From Gigantopelta aegis (Eukaryota; Mollusca; Gastropoda; Neomphalida; Peltospiridae): a stretch of 64,000 nucleotides of DNA. The stretch spans positions 81,252,452-81,316,451 of the forward strand of contig NC_054704.1 in assembly GCF_016097555.1 (NCBI RefSeq), read 5' to 3'. The notes beneath the pieces are model-generated. The model was not told the DNA's origin. It was given only the letters and a program-made list of their open reading frames with translations, and ran no database searches. Below are positions 62,048-64,000 of this stretch, in pieces; positions within the stretch are counted from its first letter, which is position 1; each line of letters begins with the position of its first letter. The position numbers and the translations under genes are program-made.

Positions 62048-63474
62048 TTAAAGACGACGCTACACAATACGAGTACCTCGTACGACAAAACCCACGAGAA
62101 TAGCCGATTGCTATAGCTTGTTTTGATAATCGGCTATTCCCGTGGCTTGAAGGTGACGAAACACAATACGAGTTCCCCGTACGAGAAAACCCACGAATAG
62201 CCGATTGTTATAGCTTGTTTTGTTAATCGGCTATTCTCGTGGCTTGAAGGTGACGAAACACGACACGAGGGCCTCGTACGACAAAACCCACGAGAATAGC
62301 CGATTGCTATAGCTTGTTTTGTTAATCGGCTATTCCCGTGGCTTGAAGGTGACGAAACACAATACGAGTTCCTCGTACGAGAAAACCCACGAGAATAGCC
62401 GATTGTTATAGCTTGTTTTGTTAATCGGCTATTATCATGGCTTGAAGGTGACGAAACATGGTACGAGGGCCTCGTACGACAAAACCCACGAGAATAGCCG
62501 ATTGCTATAGCTTGTTTTGTTAATCGGCTATTCCCGTGGCTTGAAGGTGACGAAACACAATACGAGTTCCTCGTACGAGAAAACCCACGAGAATAGCCGA
62601 TTGTTATAGCTTGTTTTGTTAATCGGCTATTCTCGTGGCTTGAAGGTGACGAAACACGATACGAGGGCCTCGTACGACAAAACCCACGAGAATAGCCGAT
62701 TGCTATAGCTTGTTTTGTTAATCGGCTATTCTCGTGGCTTGAAGGTGACGAAACACGATACGAGTGCCTCATACGACAAAACCCACGAGAATAGCCGATT
62801 GCTATAGCTTGTTTTGTTAATCCGCTATTCCCGTGGCTTGAAGGTGACGAACACAATACGAGTTCCTCGTACGAGAAAACCCACGAGAATAGCCGATTAT
62901 TATAGCTTGTTTTGTTAATCGGCTATTCTCGTGGCTTGAAGGTGACGAAACACGATACGAGGGCCTCGTACGACAAAACCCACGAGAATAGCCGATTGCT
63001 ATAGCTTGTTTTGTTAATCGGCTATTCTCGTGGCTTGAAGGTGACGAAACACGATACGAGTGCCTCATACGACAAAACCCACGAGAATAGCCGATTGCTA
63101 TAGCTTGTTTTGTTAATCCGCTATTCCCGTGGCTTGAAGGTGACGAACACAATACGAGTTCCTCGTACGAGAAAACCTACGAGAATAGCCGATTGTTATA
63201 GCTTGTTTTGTTAATCGGCTATTCTCGTGGCTTGAAGGTGACGAAACACGATACGAGGGCCTCGTACGACAAAACCCACGAGAATAGCCGATTGCTATAG
63301 CTTGTTTTGTTAATCGGCTATTCTCGTGGCTTGATGGTGACGAAACACAATACGAGTGCCTCGTACGAGAATAGCTGATTGTGACTAGACAACATTACGA
63401 TTTCCTCGTTTGCTGTGCAATCGTCTTGTAGCGCATGAGGTACTCGTATCGTGTGGCGTCACCTTTAGTTTAAG
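62048..63474. repeat. 99-base hairpin satellite framed by MITE-like ends
   Basis: About 13 units; CTTGAAGGTGACGAA recurs at 62146, 62243, 62342, 62441, 62540, 62639, 62738, 62837, 62935, 63034, 63133 and 63231 (98-99 apart). Each unit holds CCACGAGAATAGCCGATT and its complement AATCGGCTATTCTCGTGG (18-base arms). The left edge TTAAAGACGACGCTACACAA and right edge (complement CTAAAGGTGACGCCACACGA) are inverted. Long minus-strand frames across it are shadows. Confidence 0.9.
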
Positions 63475-63539
63475 ACGATGATCATCTTTTCGAATAGCAT
63501 GAGTGGGATATAGCTGTATTAGAACGTTCAACTGGTGTG

Positions 63540-63645
63540 CGTCGGATCGTAGGATCGATCGCCTTCAGTGCACATAATGTCCACCAACACCACCACTAAC
63601 CCATCCATCTCAACCAGTGCACCATGACTGGCATATCGACAATGT
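63540..63645 (+). mobile_element. SINE head/centre fragment
   Basis: GTAGGATCGATCGCCTTCAG, then CCAGTGCACCATGACTGGCA; diverged A/B-type. Confidence 0.6.
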
Positions 63646-63721
63646 AAGAAAAAAGTATTGTTGGTTTTTAAATATTACCATCAAGTTAACTGATTCAGTT
63701 GTGCCTTTAACCTCTTGGTGG

Positions 63722-63862
63722 CGGGATTTAGTCCAGTCGTTTAAGTGCTAATTGGAGGGTGCTTGCGTCGCAGGATCGTAGCACCTCGATTTTTCCTCGT
63801 TCCAACCAGTGCATTACAACTGGTCAAAGGCCGTGGTATGTGCTTTTCTGTCTGTGGGAGAC
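63722..63862 (+). mobile_element. SINE type G, 5' part
   Basis: GCGGGATTTAGTCCAGTCG, GCTTGCGTCGCAGGATCGTA, CAACTGGTCAAAGGCCGTGG, TCTGTCTGTGGGAG, then stops. Confidence 0.8.
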
Positions 63863-64000
63863 GGGGGACATGCCACCAGAAATAGGTTAAGCGGTAGGCG
63901 TAGGTGGTTTTGGCCGTAGGGGGAGTTAGGTGTGTCTGGGGGCCTGTCCGCGGCTCCCGGGCGACCCTCCCCCGGCTTCGGCCACGCTGAAGTTCCCGAT
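63863..64000. other. GC-rich end of window
   Basis: Unlike its surroundings: GGTGTGTCTGGGGGCCTGTC, CGCGGCTCCCGGGCGACC. No gene recognised. Confidence 0.5.

Noticed and set aside
62134-63152. Minus-strand frames of 111 and 240 codons with an internal repeat
   Set aside because: Open only because 99 is divisible by three; the repeat is a hairpin satellite and the peptide repeats with it.

Overview
This window is animal nuclear DNA, most likely from a mollusc. It has spliced genes with GT-AG introns, many simple-sequence tracts (GA, CA, TA, C homopolymers), and dozens of tRNA-headed SINEs ending in 'gtcgttaaataaaac'. SINEs of this look are, to my knowledge, typical of mollusc genomes. I cannot name the species. 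There are no operons, bacterial signals or CRISPR arrays, and I recognised no LTR retroelement or other virus-like fossil.

Genes. On the minus strand a complete six-exon gene runs from 23354 down to 8623. All exon phases agree and the joined reading frame is 306 codons. It encodes a type II membrane protein with a METTL24-like methyltransferase domain (GDGGWDVC, CLVYSFGINNDWSFDD, HAFDPSM, IKIDIEESEW). On the plus strand at 55402-62040 lie the first two coding exons of what looks like a second member of the family: a signal anchor, a His/Asp/Glu-rich luminal stalk, and the same intron phases. The rest of it lies beyond the window. The two genes point away from each other, about 32 kb apart.

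Everything else is repeats. 1-8.6 kb: two LINE 3' fragments, SINEs, a foldback element and minisatellites, leading to the 3' end of the minus-strand gene. 8.6-23.4 kb: that gene, with a decayed Tc1 transposon, TTAA-bounded elements, a long-TIR element, SINEs and very long GA/TC tracts in its introns. 23.4-55.4 kb: intergenic, with a second Tc1 (24-bp TIRs), an internally deleted Tc1 derivative, GGGCCCC-ended MITEs, more TTAA elements, a deep nest of insertions at 42.8-45.1 kb, and minisatellites. 55.4-62 kb: the second gene, whose first intron holds TIR and foldback elements. 62-63.5 kb: a 99-bp tandem array of hairpin units, framed by MITE-like ends and starting beside a splice donor.

Most insertions can be dated relative to one another because target-site duplications and interrupted copies are still readable. 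The SINEs form a modular set: at least three tRNA-like heads and two main tail types are swapped around one shared central region.
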